Of a stretch of DNA of 64,000 nt, positions 11,674 to 24,320 are shown in pieces; within the stretch, counting starts at the first letter, position 1; every line of letters begins with the position of its first letter. The notes beneath the pieces were generated by a model, which was not told the origin of the DNA, did no database searches, and worked only from the letters and a program-made list of their open reading frames with translations. Origin of the DNA: Saccopteryx bilineata (lineage: Eukaryota > Chordata > Mammalia > Chiroptera > Emballonuridae). Position numbers and translations under genes: made by a program. The stretch is from positions 98,599,022 through 98,663,021 of the forward strand of contig NC_089492.1 in the NCBI RefSeq assembly GCF_036850765.1, given 5' to 3'.

Positions 11674-14159
11674 GAGGAGGATATATTTCTCGTGTATACA
11701 TATACAGAGAAGATTCTTTTCACTTCCATGATAAAAAACAGAATGCAAATGCTGGAGGCCATTATTAAGAGGCTCTTTCCCCACTCCACACTTGCACCGT
11801 CAGCAAAGCAAATGCATATTTCAGCAAATATCAAATTCTTGCACATTAGGGAGCATGCAAGTTGCAGACACAACTATTCTACCCACTGGAATACTCACTC
11901 ACTCAATCACTATATTATCCAATCCCTAGAGCATATTAGATTATGTGCAAGTGTTACTGACCCAAAATGGACCCAGGCCTAAGCCTCTACTTAGAACTTG
12001 AACTGTTGCTGCCTATCTAGAACAGCTCGGAAGGATAAGAACCACCTTCCACGTCAGTGAGATTCACCTTCTGACCGTAAGACGTGTCCAGATGAGTACA
12101 TAAGAGGAATGTGCTCTGAAATCATTTTTTTCTAGCTTGTTTCCTAATAGTCTCTTGGATGTCCTGGATGCCAACTCCTACCTCCCCACCCCCATGCAGA
12201 GCAAAAAGACAGGCGTTCCTACGCACAGAGATGATATTTTATTATCTCAAAGAAGAGGTGACTTGAAAATAAATTTGCCATACCAGCTAGTTATTTCTAG
12301 AAAGAAAGCCCACAGGTCAACTGTCCTAAAATGAATGTTATCTCTGAGAAGCATTCTACGATTTAACTGATTTATAAATAACAACCCAGTACACGTTACT
12401 TCATTTGGTTACCTTGGCACTAATGGAGAGTTTGTGTTGGACAGGGTCCTGACAGTAGCATTGCCTAAAGCCAGGCATTCTCTGGAGCATTGCCAAGATT
12501 TTGCTTGGCTGTGGCAAGGGTCTGGTTATACCTACCTTAAACATTCTTAGCCATTGGCACTGCATCAGCCATGTTCAATAAGGTAGGCTTTGGAGGCCCA
12601 GTTTGCTCATTCATTTATGCACTGGAATGAGCTCAAGGCAACTGTAGAAGAGAACCCTGGTCTTGCTAGTGGGCAGTGATGGGAGGACTCAGCTCTCCCC
12701 CCCCCCAGCTGGGTTATCCTTAAGACATGTGGATAGACACTCAGAAGGCAACAGAATGCTGCCCTTTGGGTCCAGCGAGGAAAGACAGTTTAAATGCCCT
12801 ACTGCTAAATATTTATTTAAAAGCCTTGCTGAGAAATGACACTATTCCAAGAGGATTGCTTGAAGGATAAGCAGTTCATCGACTCTTCCAGAGCATCTGA
12901 CACCAACCCCAGGACCCTGCCAGAGCAGCTGAAACACGGGCACCTTGGAGTGCATCATGTTGGCCCTGGCAGAATTGCTTCTGCTGAACTGTTTCTGTTG
13001 TGATGCCATCAGCAGGTTTTTTTTAATGCAATTACAAACAACAGCCCCATGAAAAGCATTATTATATTTAAGGGGGAACAAGGCTGTAGGAGACATTGTT
13101 CATGACATCACACAGTGTTTTCATTATTAAGCATTCTCAGGGGTAAACTCTGTTTATATTTTGTACTAAAAATAGTAGTGCTTCTCCTTGACAATTGGTT
13201 TACTGATCTGTGACATGGTTTTCTAGAGGATGCTTTGAGGAATACCAGGGCAAAAGCCAGTCGATTGGTGTTGCATGAAAAGGGGTTCCATTGTTCAAAA
13301 AAAAAAAAGTTAAAATGTTTAGGGTAAAATTAATAGTTTTTTGTTTTTATGACATACTATAGGACTACACTGAGTCACTGATATGCTAATGTGCATTATA
13401 CTATCCTGCTACAAAGTATAAGATTTACTTGGTGACTGGGGATAGTTATGACAGGCCACAGTCTTTGTGTTGGGTCCTAACCATAGAAGCTGATGCAGAT
13501 ATTTTTATGCCAAAATCATCCTTTCCTCCCCACTCCTGAGATGTCTGACTTGTACTGTTAAGCTTCCCTTCAGCCAGATATTAAGATATTAGATGTCCTC
13601 AAGTGTGACATGATGACTGTTGGGTCAGCCCACCTGGCTGTACCCCGACACAGGCACCCGGCCTCAGCAGAGATGTCTGGGTCTTCAGCGCTCCACTACT
13701 GACCTGTGGGGCTGCTGTTACTCTTCATCTTCCCACTGTTTTGTTTCATCGCCTGTCCCCAGTCTCCACCACTCCAGCTTCTCAAGTTTTATTTCTTTGT
13801 TTTCTCTGTTACCTGGTTATTTCTGGTAGGTTTTGTAAGACTTTGAAGTGAATGCTGGCATTTATAGACATCACTAGCTAGTCAAGATTCTTCTTTCCTT
13901 TTATTCAAGGAATAGACTTATCAGAGGGCATCACTTCCCCCTTGGAGTATTATTCTTTGTTTAAAAAAATTGTGTTCATTGGTTATTAGAGCTCCAAGCC
14001 TGCCACCTTATAAACAACGGTTATCTGCTCCCATCACCGCCACTGCCACCACCATCTTCCGGACCAAAGCTAAAAGAATGCCTTAAGATTCTAGAAAACT
14101 GCATTCTGATTTTGACAGAGACCATTGTTTATCAATTTCCTCTTACTTAGCGACAGAAG
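11674..14159. other. Intergenic unique DNA
   Basis: About 2.5 kb with no gene and no clear repeat. Several AT-rich portions (around 13000-13460) have the unbroken texture of old unique DNA. The frames present (for example 11593-11982) begin within the SINE and carry no coding signature. Confidence 0.45.
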
Positions 14160-14545
14160 CTTACATTTTTATCAGGCATCTAGCCACCCAGAAAGAATAC
14201 TACGTTTCCCAGCTACCTTTGCAACTAGAGGTAAATGTGATAAAGTTTCAGTCACTGAGATATAAGTAGAACTGGCATTTGTAACTTCTAGCAAGTATCC
14301 TTTAAAGGCTTGCTTTCCTTAACCTACTTCTTTCTTCTGCTGGTCAGAATGTGATGTAATGGCTGGAGCTCTTGTAGCTATCTTAAACAGGAGGTAGCAC
14401 ACCAAGGATGGCAGAGCATCAAAATGCGATAAGCCTAGACCCTTGGTGACTGTGAACACACCGTACAGGCCTAGACTCCCTAACTCTGGCCCCTTTTATG
14501 TGAGTGAGAAATAAATCTTCACCTAGGTCAAGCCTCAGTTATTCT
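14160..14545 (+). repeat. Ancient LTR-like interspersed repeat
   Basis: The order 'ctacgtttcccagctacctt', 'gtcagaatgtgatgtaatggctggagctc', 'gcacaccaaggatggcagag', 'ctgaccccttttatgtgag' equivalents and 'gagaaataaatcttc' followed by 'cctcagttattctgggtgt' matches a common mammalian LTR-type repeat that carries its own AATAAA. I cannot give the family name with confidence. Confidence 0.5.
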
Positions 14546-14654
14546 GGGTGTTTGTTTTTTTTTTATGAATCACAGCCATGCTTTGTCCTAATTAAAACAC
14601 TGGCTAACTGGAATTTTACTGGAACAGGAAAGAGCATAGCATTCATTGCCTAAG

Positions 14655-14800
14655 GTTGGAGGGAACCTCGAGAGACAGGGAAACCCGAGGCTTATAAGTG
14701 TTAAGAGATTTGTCCACAGTGGAGTTTATAAAATGATGAAGGTGGGATTTCAACCCAGGTAATCTGACTCCAGAAATCAAATGTGTAACCACCAAATTAT
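14655..14800 (-). repeat. MIR fragment
   Basis: Reads 'agagacagggaaacccgagg', 'gttaagagatttgtccacag' and 'gggatttcaacccaggtaat-ctgactcc', the antisense MIR core and tRNA-like head. Confidence 0.65.
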
Positions 14801-15404
14801 TTAGGGTTAGGTCCTATGTGACATAAAAGTCCAACACAACAGTGACTAAAACAAAAGTTTGGTGTTTGTTTTTTTGTTTGTTTTCTGAATTAAAAAAAAC
14901 ATGGGAAACTGATAATCTGAGGTTATTTGGCAATTCCTCAATCCTTTGGATCCAGCCTATCACTCTGCTATGCTACAGTATGCCCCTCATTCTCATGTTC
15001 TAAGGTGGCTGCTATCACTCCAGCCATCACATCTGCCTCAGCAAGATAGAGAAAAAACAAAGATTAAATATCACCTGTCTTTTAAAGATGTTTTCTAAAA
15101 ACCTTTGCTAGCCATGGGAAACTTCATTCCAGCTGTGTCTTTGGCCTAACACCCTATCTTGGTGAACTGGGCTGGACCAAGTATGAGCCCAGTGCAGACA
15201 GACTTAATGCCTAGATTAGGACAAAGCAGGTTAGTAGCCTTCCTATGTCCTTTCCACAAGATATGTCTTGCCACTGCTACATGGCAAACAGTGAGAGGAA
15301 ACAACCCTATTTCAGGGGCCCAGTAAACATCCTTGGTTGTGTCCTGCCCTTGGGAGAAGAGTGAAGAAGAAAAGTGTTTAAATGGGTCTCTTAGCAAAGG
15401 TTTC
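14801..15404. other. Intergenic unique DNA
   Basis: No gene, RNA or named repeat recognised. Confidence 0.4.
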
Positions 15405-15475
15405 ATGACTTGGATTTGAATGAGGGTTGACTGACTCCAAATCCTATGTTCTTTCTACTGCACTACACCACCTCT
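15405..15475 (-). repeat. MIR head fragment
   Basis: 'gatttgaatgagg', 'tgactgactccaaatcctat', 'ttctttctactgcactacac' is the antisense 5' portion of MIR. Confidence 0.6.
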
Positions 15476-16008
15476 TTTTTTTTTTTAACCAACATTACCC
15501 TCCAGTAGTTATTCAAATAAATAAATGGGGCCCCAGAGGATAGGTGGCACAGATGTTTCTAAAGCCAGGGAATTGCCCCCATTGTCCCCAGCACCTGAGC
15601 CAGGAGCCACCCTGGCACTGCAGTGAGAGTAGTTGCTCTGAGCCACTCACTGACTAGGGGAAACCTACAGGACCTGAAAGACAAGGATGACGTCACGATG
15701 AGTCACACCTGGGCCTCACCTGGGTGATGAGAAGAGGGAATGGGCCTGCTCAGAGGGATCTTTCAAACATGTGATGTCTCCACTTTCCTATTAACTGTGT
15801 CCTTCTCATTGAACACAGCCCATGGGGTGGTGTCAGCTTCTTTTCATTTGATAGATGGCTTGCTTCCTCCTTTTAAGACCTTCTCCTTTCTGAGACGCTA
15901 AAACAGGACATTTTGACCCCATCACTGCAGACATTTGTCCTCCAAAGGCATTTGAATTCACTCTCAGTAAAGATGCCCTTCAGAGTTTCTCTCTCTTCTC
16001 CCTCTTTT
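15476..16008. other. Intergenic unique DNA
   Basis: No gene or named repeat recognised. A TGACGTCA palindrome (CRE-type) is present near 15689 in an otherwise unremarkable stretch. Confidence 0.4.
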
Positions 16009-16166
16009 TTTTAATGTTTATTTTATTGATTCTTTTTAGAGAGATTGAGAGAGAGAGAGAAATAGGAACATAACTCTGTTCCTGTATGTGCCCCAACCAA
16101 GAATCAAACCGGGAACCTCTGTGCTTTGGGATGATGCTTCAACCAACCGAGCTATCCAGCCAGGGC
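16009..16166 (-). mobile_element. Type-C short VES-like SINE
   Basis: In minus orientation it reads GCCCTGGCTGGATAGCTCGG, a tRNA-like head with B box GGTTTGATTCTTGG-like sequence, then 'gggcacatacaggaacagag', a GA-to-CT tail and 'aatcaataaaataaa'. A TSD (TCTTCTCCCTCTTT near 15994-16007 and 16167-16180) flanks it. The element is only about 160 bp, the usual size for this short family. Confidence 0.9.
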
Positions 16167-16180
16167 TCTTCTCCCTCTTT

Positions 16181-16803
16181 CTGTTACTTTACACTCATTC
16201 TGCATCATGGCCGCCATAGAACACTTCCCATGGCAGAAACAATGATTGATAAGAATGCTCTCTAGTGGGGAAAAAAAGGAACTGATTAATCAGTGGATGA
16301 ATCAGCTCTTACTGTAATATTTGCACAAAGTTGCATTGACCCAGGTAGGAAAATGTTAGTGAAAACAGAATGAGCTAGAAGTACTATCAGGTACCATGGA
16401 TAGAAAATGGGTAACAGGATGAGAAACAAACCTATTCCTCCAGGGGGAACAAAACTTGTCCTAGCACTCAGCATGAAAATCAGTTTCTCACGTAGAAGTT
16501 CCATGTGTACCAACTTTTCTGTGACTCTGATTTACTCTGTGAACTGGCTCCCCAACCTCACCCCTCAAAGCACACACAACCATCCAATCACATTTTTTAA
16601 AATTTAATTTCTAGGAATTCACAGACTTCAGAAACTTATCCATGGATTCCAGCTCAGGAACCCCAGTCATGTGACAGGGACACTTGTCTCAAATCTTTTC
16701 AAGTGAGGAGGAGGCAGAGAAGAAGAGGAGAGGGGAGATTTCCTACCGCCTGAGAAGGAACCATATTTGGGGGTCCCCAAGACATGGGTGGGTTGAAATA
16801 CAG
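16181..16803. other. Intergenic unique DNA
   Basis: Nothing recognised. Short complementary frames near 16286-16607 are mirror readings of the same DNA. Confidence 0.4.
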
Positions 16804-16818
16804 CACCATGTGCCTTTA

Positions 16819-17232
16819 TTTATTCATTTTTTTGACAGAGACAGAGAGTCAGAGAGTCAGAGAGAAAGACAGATAGGGACAGACAGACAAGAAGGGAGAG
16901 AGATGAGAAGCATCAATTCTTCATTGCAACTCCTTAGTTGTTCATTGATTGCTTTCTCATATGTGCCTTGACTTGGGGCTCGTGCAGAGCAAGTGACCCC
17001 TTGCTCAAGTGAATGACCTTGGGCTTCAAGCTAGCAACCTTTGAGCTCAAGCCAGTGACCATGAGGTCATGTCTATGATCCCACGTTCAAGCCAGCAACC
17101 CCACATTCAAGATGGTGAGCCCATGCTCAAGTCAGATGAGCCCGCGCTCAAGCCAGTGACCTTGGGGTTTCAAACTTGGGTCTTCTGCATCTCAGTTCGA
17201 TGCTCTATCCACTGCACCACCGCCTGATCAGG
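16819..17232 (-). mobile_element. Type-A tRNA-derived bat SINE, long variant
   Basis: Minus-strand head CCTGATCAGGCGGTGGTGCA and A box TGGTGCAGTGGATAGAG, a body with many ~20-bp 'gctcaagccagtgacc'-type modules, then the 'aggcacatatgagaaagcaa' region and a CT-rich tail. A 15-bp TSD (CACCATGTGCCTTTA, 16804-16818 and 17233-17247) is exact. It is about 90 bp longer than the copy at 11330 because it has more internal modules. Confidence 0.92.
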
Positions 17233-17247
17233 CACCATGTGCCTTTA

Positions 17248-17735
17248 AACCAAACATTGAGAATTTGAAATTTATAAACTTTTCTTATGGTATCTTTTTG
17301 TACTTTCTCCCTCCCATCACTTTTTTTTTTTTTACATTAAAGACCCATTTTAATATTTAACTAAAACTCAGAGGTGGTGACAATGGGAATTTTGCCTTGA
17401 TTTAGACCTACTAGCAAGGGCATTCCTGCAGGCTTAGAGCTAGAAAATGAAAAGACAGAGAGTGGAGCCAGCAGAACTGGGCTGGGGCAGGTGACACACC
17501 CATCATCTAAATCCTGTGATCCCTGTTCTTCCCGAGTTCGTGAACCCTTAGTGCACAGGAATGCTCTGACATCAGACAGACATGCCTTTAAATGTCATTT
17601 TGTCACTATGCCACTTACTGCCTGCATGGCCTGGGCAAGTCATTACATCTGAACCACATTTAGTTTCTGGAACATTGCAGATACCAAACAAGCAAGGGTT
17701 CCCTTACAGAATTTGGGTTTTAGATTGTAGGTTTT
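17248..17735. other. Intergenic with MIR fragment
   Basis: The segment 17555-17670 carries a sense MIR core ('tcactatgccacttactgcc', 'gcatggcctgggcaagtcat'). The rest is unrecognised, with a T11 run near 17322. Confidence 0.5.
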
Positions 17736-18097
17736 AGCCCAGTCTATCTGGGCTGCTATAACAAAAACACCACAGGCTGCATGGTTTAAAAATAAATATT
17801 TTATTTCTCACAGCTTCGGAGGCTAGAATTCTGATATCAAGGCTCCCGCAGATTTGGTGTCTGGTGATGACCCCCTTCCTGGCTCACAGTTGGCCGTCTT
17901 TTTTCTGTGTCCCCACGTGGTAGCAGAGGAAGGAAGTTCTCTGAGGTCTCTTTTATAAGGGCACCAATCCCATTCATGATGACTCTACCCTCACGACCTA
18001 ACCACCTTCAAAAGGCCTCACCTCCTAGTACAATTACATTGGGGATTGGGTTTTAATATATGCATTTTGGGAGGACATAAACTTTCATTCCATAGCA
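17736..18097 (-). mobile_element. MLT1-type solo LTR (ERVL-MaLR), reverse orientation
   Basis: The minus strand starts TGCTATGGAATGAAAG and includes the antisense of 'gcctttTgaaggtggttagg', 'gggattggtgcccttataaa', 'ctgtgagaaataaa' and 'atagcagcccagatagact'. This is the MLT1A/B LTR order. No internal retroviral region adjoins. Confidence 0.88.
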
Positions 18098-19395
18098 GGG
18101 TACAATGCCCCTGGTGCCCCAGAGCAATAAGGAGGCAAAACATCCCTCCTTGAGGCCCTCAATGCTGTGCTGCGATTCACTCAGGTGCAGGGGCCAGAAT
18201 GGAAAGCTCAGATTTGTTCACAAAGACCTAGATAGAACCCAGCAGCACAGCCCAGCATCATCCTCTGTAGAAAAGGATGAAAGGAAAGATTTAAAAATAA
18301 CGGTGACATGTGGAACAGAGAGCACTGAAGACTAGGCATAGTACTTGGGGGGCAAGGGGTGTTGCCATCGGCATTTTGATGGAAGAACATTTTCTCAGTC
18401 TCATCTCCACTGCCAGGAGTCGCACTGAGTCCTGCCTGGGGTCCTAGAACCTGTCCCGCCTGCCTTTCCCCCGAGCCTCATCTCACCATCCAGGAGCAGC
18501 AGCAGCTGGGTCTCCCTATGCAACAAGGATAGATAACAACTACCACCCAGGGTGAACCAGACTAGTCCTGACTTTTCCCTAAATGACATTATCTCCATAA
18601 AGAGAAAATACAGGCAATAGACAAGGGCTTCCAAGGGGGTTCAGGAGGATGGCACACCAAGGCCACGTGGGGAAAGTTGAGTTCTGGTGCTGCCCACACC
18701 CAAAGATAGTAGAGAAATCAAATGTGCAGGGTAGAGGCATCTTCCTTCACAACCCCTAGGGCATTTATTCAGGGAGAGCATGTCTGTGTCCTCTAAATCC
18801 CAAAGGTACCATACTGGTCCACATTGAGGACCCAGAGAGACAAGGCTCTCTCAGCCCCCTCTACCTCCCTTGGGCACCCTCTGCCCTGCACATCAAATTG
18901 GCCTGAGCATCGAACCCAAATGCAAGCAAAAGAAACGCAAGCGAGGATTCCCAGAGCCTCCCCACGGTGAGTCCTTTCCCCGCCTCCCCAGCCCTCCTTT
19001 CAGGCTTGCCCTTCCCTTGGCAGAGCTCAAGGCAGGCTTATTTCCCCCAAGGTTGTCACAGACCAATTTTCTAAACTGCATGAAAACAGAAAACAAACAG
19101 AAAACCAAATCCACCAAAGCTTGAGTCTCAAGAACAGCTTGGCAGGCGGGAGCAACGTGCTAACAATTTCATGCTGTTTTAAGAGTTTCTAACTAAGCAA
19201 CATGTACCAACAACCAGATGTGCCCTGATACCGAGAGAAGAGAACATGGGCTTCTAGAGACAGACAGAGATTGGTGAAACAGGAAAACACTCATCAAGAA
19301 ACAGAGCTTCCAAGCGTGCCGGGCCTGCAGTTGGGGGGTGGCAGCCTCGGTCGGTCGGCCTGCCCTGCAGACTCGCTCACTCAACCATGCGTTCA
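18098..19395. other. Intergenic unique DNA, GC rising
   Basis: No gene or named repeat recognised. Overlapping short frames on both strands at 18870-19124 are mirror readings with no coding evidence. Confidence 0.4.
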
Positions 19396-19800
19396 GTTCA
19401 GCCGCAGATTTTTGGTTAGCCCCTTCATTGTGCCAGTCACTGTGCTAGGTACTTGGGCTACCAAGGAGATGCTCAGAGCCTGTGCCGGACCAGGGCAAGG
19501 GAACAAACATAATTACAATACAAAAATGTTATGAAATGGAAGAAAGAAGCCCAGGAAAAGGGGCCTGGTTCAGTCTGTGTGGGAATCAGAGCACTTCCTA
19601 GAGAAAATTTGACTCAATGGATTTCAGCATCTATTTGTGGAGCTCTTACTGCATTCTGAGGATGTAGGAGGGTGAAGTCAGCTGCAGCTCCCTTTCTCAC
19701 TGAATAAGGAAAGCAGCAGTCATCTAAGAAGTGACGGGAAGCACAGTAACAGCCTGCAGCAGGTAGCCCTGGCATATTTACTCAGCGCCCACTACGAGCA
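19396..19800 (+). repeat. Two fragments of the ancient repeat family seen at 4266
   Basis: 'cattgtgccagtcactgtgc' then 'taggtacttgggctaccaag' and 'gagatgctcagagcc' give one copy; 'tttcagcatctatttgtgga' with 'gctcttactgcattctgag' starts a second at about 19621. Both are strongly diverged. Confidence 0.45.
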
Positions 19801-20859
19801 GGAGGCAGACGCCAACACATCATAGATGCCCACCAGCCACGAGCTGCACCGCCTTTGAAGGAGGCTGGCCCCACTTGTTTACGGGTCTATGGCTTATGAA
19901 TGAGCCTAGTTTCCCATGGAATGAGATCACCCCTGAGAGTCTCTGTAACCAGGGCCCCACCCAGCTCTCCGGGAACCGCAGTGACCCACAGGGGCCAGGG
20001 TCTTGGGTTCTGAGCTTCCCCATAGGACCATCCCCCAGGGTGTGGGATGGGGACCACCCTAGAACTGAGACACATCCATCACCCTACTTTAAATTTATAT
20101 CCCATTAGCTATCTTATCTGCTTGCTTGCAGTACACAACAAGTATTTTTATTGGTCCTGAAATTATTGTGAAATAAGTTATTATTGCATGTGAGGTTTAG
20201 ACCTATTAATTTAATACATGTAAACATGTAAGTTATAACATAATCTCTATAATGCTCTATTCTGGAATTCCTTCTTCCTTTTTTCTCTTCTTTTAATATT
20301 TCTTTTTCTCCAAAAGTAGCTGCTGGACCAGGCCTCCTTTGGCCCAAGAGGGCACAGTTCTCCGGCACCTCAGAGAGTCCCTGCTCTCTGGCAAAGTCCA
20401 TTAGCTCAGGCTTAATGTCATCCCAAAGGCAGTGGCCCTCTTTAGCAGGGCTGTTTGTCACCTGGTAACTTGTTTATTGCACCAGCTCTGGGGTTGGGAG
20501 GGGAGGGTGGGCGTAAAGGTCACAAGTAGGTGGGAATAGCACACCTCAGGCCGAGCCTCCCCCGGTCATTATGTCACCAGAATGACCTCTGGGGGTGGAG
20601 GGTCTGGAATTCTCCCTGAGCTAACACAGGACAGCTGGCACAAAGGAACTGCAAACAGGCCCCTAATTAGTGGGTTTGCTTAGAGCTATTTCCCTGTTTA
20701 GGGACTTCATCCCAATAATTGTAGGCTCCATAATCATGAGTGAGTCATTATCACTTTTCTGGGTGCTGACCACAGCCCAGCTCTGTTCCAACAACTGTGA
20801 GGACAGAAGAGTGGAGATCAGGAGCTCAGGTCTGTGCCCGGTGCTTCATTTCCATGAAC
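19801..20859. other. Unique DNA, TAAT-rich near the right end
   Basis: No gene. The stretch 20640-20770 has several homeodomain-type TAATTA/TAAT cores ('cctaattag', 'aataattg', 'ccataatcatgag', 'tcattatc') in otherwise unique DNA, as in many conserved non-coding elements. Confidence 0.4.
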
Positions 20860-21045
20860 CCACCAATCCTCACAGTGATCCGAGAAAAAGGCATTAATGA
20901 TTGTCCCCCCTGACAGACCAGGGAACTGAGTCTCAGAGAAATAAACTAGCTCAGGGTTACCCAGCTCATAAGTGAGAGTCAGAATTTGAACCTGGGTGTG
21001 GCTGACTCCAAAGCCTGGGCTCTGGGAGGTAACAGACTAATTGCT
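20860..21045 (-). repeat. MIR fragment
   Basis: 'ccagggaactgagtctcaga', 'ggttacccagctcataagtg', 'agaatttgaacctgggtgtg' and 'gctgactccaaagcctgggc' are consecutive antisense MIR words. Confidence 0.85.
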
Positions 21046-24000
21046 CATGACTGGCTCGTGCCAGGCATACTCTCTAGACCCTAGGAGTCCAGGGATGGGG
21101 TGGGGGACACAGGGCCAAGGTCCTGAGAGAAGATGCCCCAGGGATGGCAGCATCCCTGACAGATGGGGGACCATACGTGTTTAACAAACTGTACTCAGGC
21201 ACTTTCTCCAGCCACTAAGTCCAGGGTTGGAAAGGATTGTGGAAATTGTGCCTCACTTGGGGCCCATAAATAATTAGTCAAATGTCCAAGGAGGATGTGT
21301 AGACATACACACATTCAGACCCACCTCGGCAGTTCCAAACAGCGCCTGGAATGGGCACAAGAAAAAAGGACCTCAGCGGGCAGTGACATATTGGCACCAG
21401 ACACCAGTGGGAATTAGGGTGAGGGCCAAACCAAGAGGCAGAACTGTGGAGCCAGCGAGTCCTGTGACCACCCTGGACCTGGAGGGTTGGCAGCTCCTTG
21501 GGAATGTCCCATCCAAGTGCCCAATTTAGACCTTGTCCCAGAACATGAGAAGTTCCAGGGCAGAGAAGGGCCAGGAGACAAGGACAGGCAGGGGCTGACC
21601 AGGAGCTTGGCCCTTTCTCCTCAACCAGCTGCCCCAGCCATGCCCCCACCCCTGAGCTCTCCCCTCCTTGACCCCTAAAGGCACATTAGACAGGAACTCA
21701 GACCCCCCAATGCCCTGGAAAGAAATGTGCATTACAATCCTATATGGAGTCAACCATGAATCTTCCCACACTGATGTCTCCCCCAGGCAGAGTCTCAGGG
21801 TCCTCTGGCCAAACCTGGGCCTGGGCAGAGGGAGGCAAATGATAGCCAGCCAGGCTCTGGCCAGCTAGACCCACACCAGCTGAATGGCACATGTGTGCCA
21901 GCCGGGAGGAGGGTAGGGAGCCATTCTTTCCTAGGACTGGGGTTAGAATGTGAGCCCGGCCCCAGAGGCCACCAAATCCCATTGTCCAGGGCTCCCAGGA
22001 CCTGTGGCACTGTCCAACAGTCCACGATACCCAACTTTGCCAACAGTCTGAATTTCTTCTGAATTAGATTCCGGAGTGAGCTGCTGGCCCACAGGACCAG
22101 GCCCATTCTTCCTCTAGTGGCCACACCTCTCAGTCGCCAAGGCAAGAGTGTACTCCGGTCTCAGAGAACAGGCTTGGAGCTAGCAGCCAGGCCTTGGCCA
22201 AAATTCGATATGCCAAACCCCTATAGTCAGCAAGGCCCAGTCCAGCCCCATCTGCCAATCAGTACAGCTCATCTGGAACCCTACGTCAGCCCTCAGCAAA
22301 TCTGCCCTGTTCTGAAACTACTCCCTCCTCCTTCCTTCCCTCCCTTCCCCTGGCTTCTCTCCCAATCTTCCATAGAGCCTCTGACTCTTCCTACCCACAA
22401 CTCAGTGGTCAGAGAGGCAGAAAGCCCCGTTAACACTGCAATTTGCCACCAGCTACTGTGGTTTCTCTAAAGAGCCTTGCCCACGCCATGTCCGGGGTGC
22501 CTGCAGGGGCAGAGCCTCTGGAAAGCCCAGCTCTCCACACGGACACCCATTGGGAAGGAGGCAAGAGGCAACAGAAAACAGGAGACAGAGAAGAGCCTAC
22601 ATTTCACGAGACTTGAATCCCGATGAAAAACAAAACCCAAGTCTGTGACCTTCATTTAAACTGTGGGTGATCTATTATTCTGGGAAGACAATAGTGTCAG
22701 GAGGAGGTGGGGATGATTTCCAGCAATAGATACTGTGAGTGAGTATTCTTCCTTGGGTAGGAGGCATGCCAGCTCTCCATCCTCTGCTGTGCCTGCAGGG
22801 TCTGACCACACGTGGTCCTCACAAAGGGGCCACTCACTTTCTGGAGCTCCCAGGGAAAATAAGCATGGCCTCATAGCTTGGCCCAGCCTGGTCTCCAGCC
22901 TGCACATGCCCTCCTGTGCTTCTGTTGAGGCTAATTGGTTGAGTAACTAGCACCAGCTTAAATCTTCCGTAGGACAGGCTAGAGGGATGAGCAAAGGGTC
23001 CCTTTCCTGATCATCCTGCATGTCTCTAAACATGCCCAGCTAACTGATCAGTCCTCTCCCTCCATTCCTCCCTGCCGCTCCCTCCCTCTACCCTCCCCCT
23101 CTGCCTTCCCCTACGCACAGCATTCTCTCTCCCTCCATCTGCACCTCTCTGCACTTCTCTCATGTGTGTGTCTCTCACTGGCTGCTGGCTCTCTCTCACT
23201 CTGCCTCCCTTTCCCCTCTTTCAAGCCCTCCAACACTCTGAAGCCAGCAGGGGATGCCTGCTCAGAGCTGAATGGAACAGGAAACAGCACTTTTGACTCT
23301 GAACACATTTAAGCAGAGTAGCCTCTGCAGAAAGCCAGACATCCAGGCTCAGACACTGAACAGCCACTTCAGGGACGTGCCACGGCTGTGACTGTGAACC
23401 ATGCTTTCCTCTTTTCCCCCCTTTCCCTACATAGATCTGAGTCACCATCAGCTCAACACTGTCACCGCCGGTCCATCAAAGCCTTTCAGCTCCCTTTCTC
23501 TTGGGCACATGCAGCCTAAATTGGACAAGAGACAGTGAGAGAAGAGGGTACTTCTGAGGAACTGCCAGGAACCATCTTAATTAACTCCAAGGACTGTGGG
23601 GGAGCTAGAAGAGATGAAGTTCAAGAATATCATGCACAGGCAAGCCCCCATAAACCGCTGCCAGTGCTAGTCTGGGGGTGTTGAACAACCCCTATAGAAC
23701 CCAGGGTGGTGGACTGTAATGCCAGTGGCTGAGGCCAAGCAGGTCCACATTGGATTCAGGCAGAGAGTAGAGGAACTGTGGAGCCAGGAAGCATTGGGCC
23801 ATTTCCATTTAATAGAGACGAGCAAACAGACAGGGAAAACCACTTCTCAGATAAACAAACAGCAAAAATGGCCCCTCACAGTGATGGGCAGGCAATAGTC
23901 AATCTGCCGTCCGCCCTGAGGACAAGCACCCATAGCCTTACATAGACTATACACACGTGGCACTGCCATGTGCTCATGCACTAATCAAGCAGAGTACAAG

Positions 24001-24157
24001 TGAGCAAGCCTAACACAGCTGTTTTCCCAGCATGGACTTACTAAGGACAGGGTTCAAACAAATGCTCATGAACCTCACATCGGATGGCAGGGTCCCACTG
24101 AAGACTTGGAGACAGCCCGACTCTCAGGGCAGATTTCCCAACACTGAGAATTTTGAG
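21046..24157. other. GC-richer unique DNA, no gene recognised
   Basis: About 3.1 kb with few repeats. It contains a pyrimidine-rich stretch at roughly 23055-23222 (CT-rich, with TCTCTC and CCTCCC words). Many 60-120 codon frames occur on both strands, as expected from fewer stops in GC-rich DNA, and I see no conserved domain, signal peptide or splice structure in them. There is no CpG island. Confidence 0.4.
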
Positions 24158-24320
24158 TTGTCAGATAAAACACAGGATACCCAGTTAAAACTGAATTTCA
24201 GATAAACAACAAATAGTTTTCTACTATAAGTATGTCCCAAATATTGCACGGGACACACTTATATTAAAAATAATTCATTGTTTATCTGAAATTCAAATTT
24301 AACTTGGCACCCTTGTGTTG
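24158..24320. mobile_element. Palindromic MITE-like element
   Basis: The left arm ('cagataaaacacaggatacc', 'tgaatttcagataaacaac', 'tataagtatgtcccaa') is repeated in reverse complement in the right arm ('ttgcacgggacacactta', 'ttgtttatctgaaattcaaa', 'cttggcacccttgtgtt') with only scattered mismatches over about 70 bases per arm and almost no loop. I recognise it as a common mammalian palindromic DNA-transposon remnant but am unsure of the name. Confidence 0.75.

Noticed and set aside
23040..23310. Pyrimidine-rich stretch considered as a promoter or 5' UTR
   Set aside because: No CpG enrichment, initiator context or downstream reading frame supports it.
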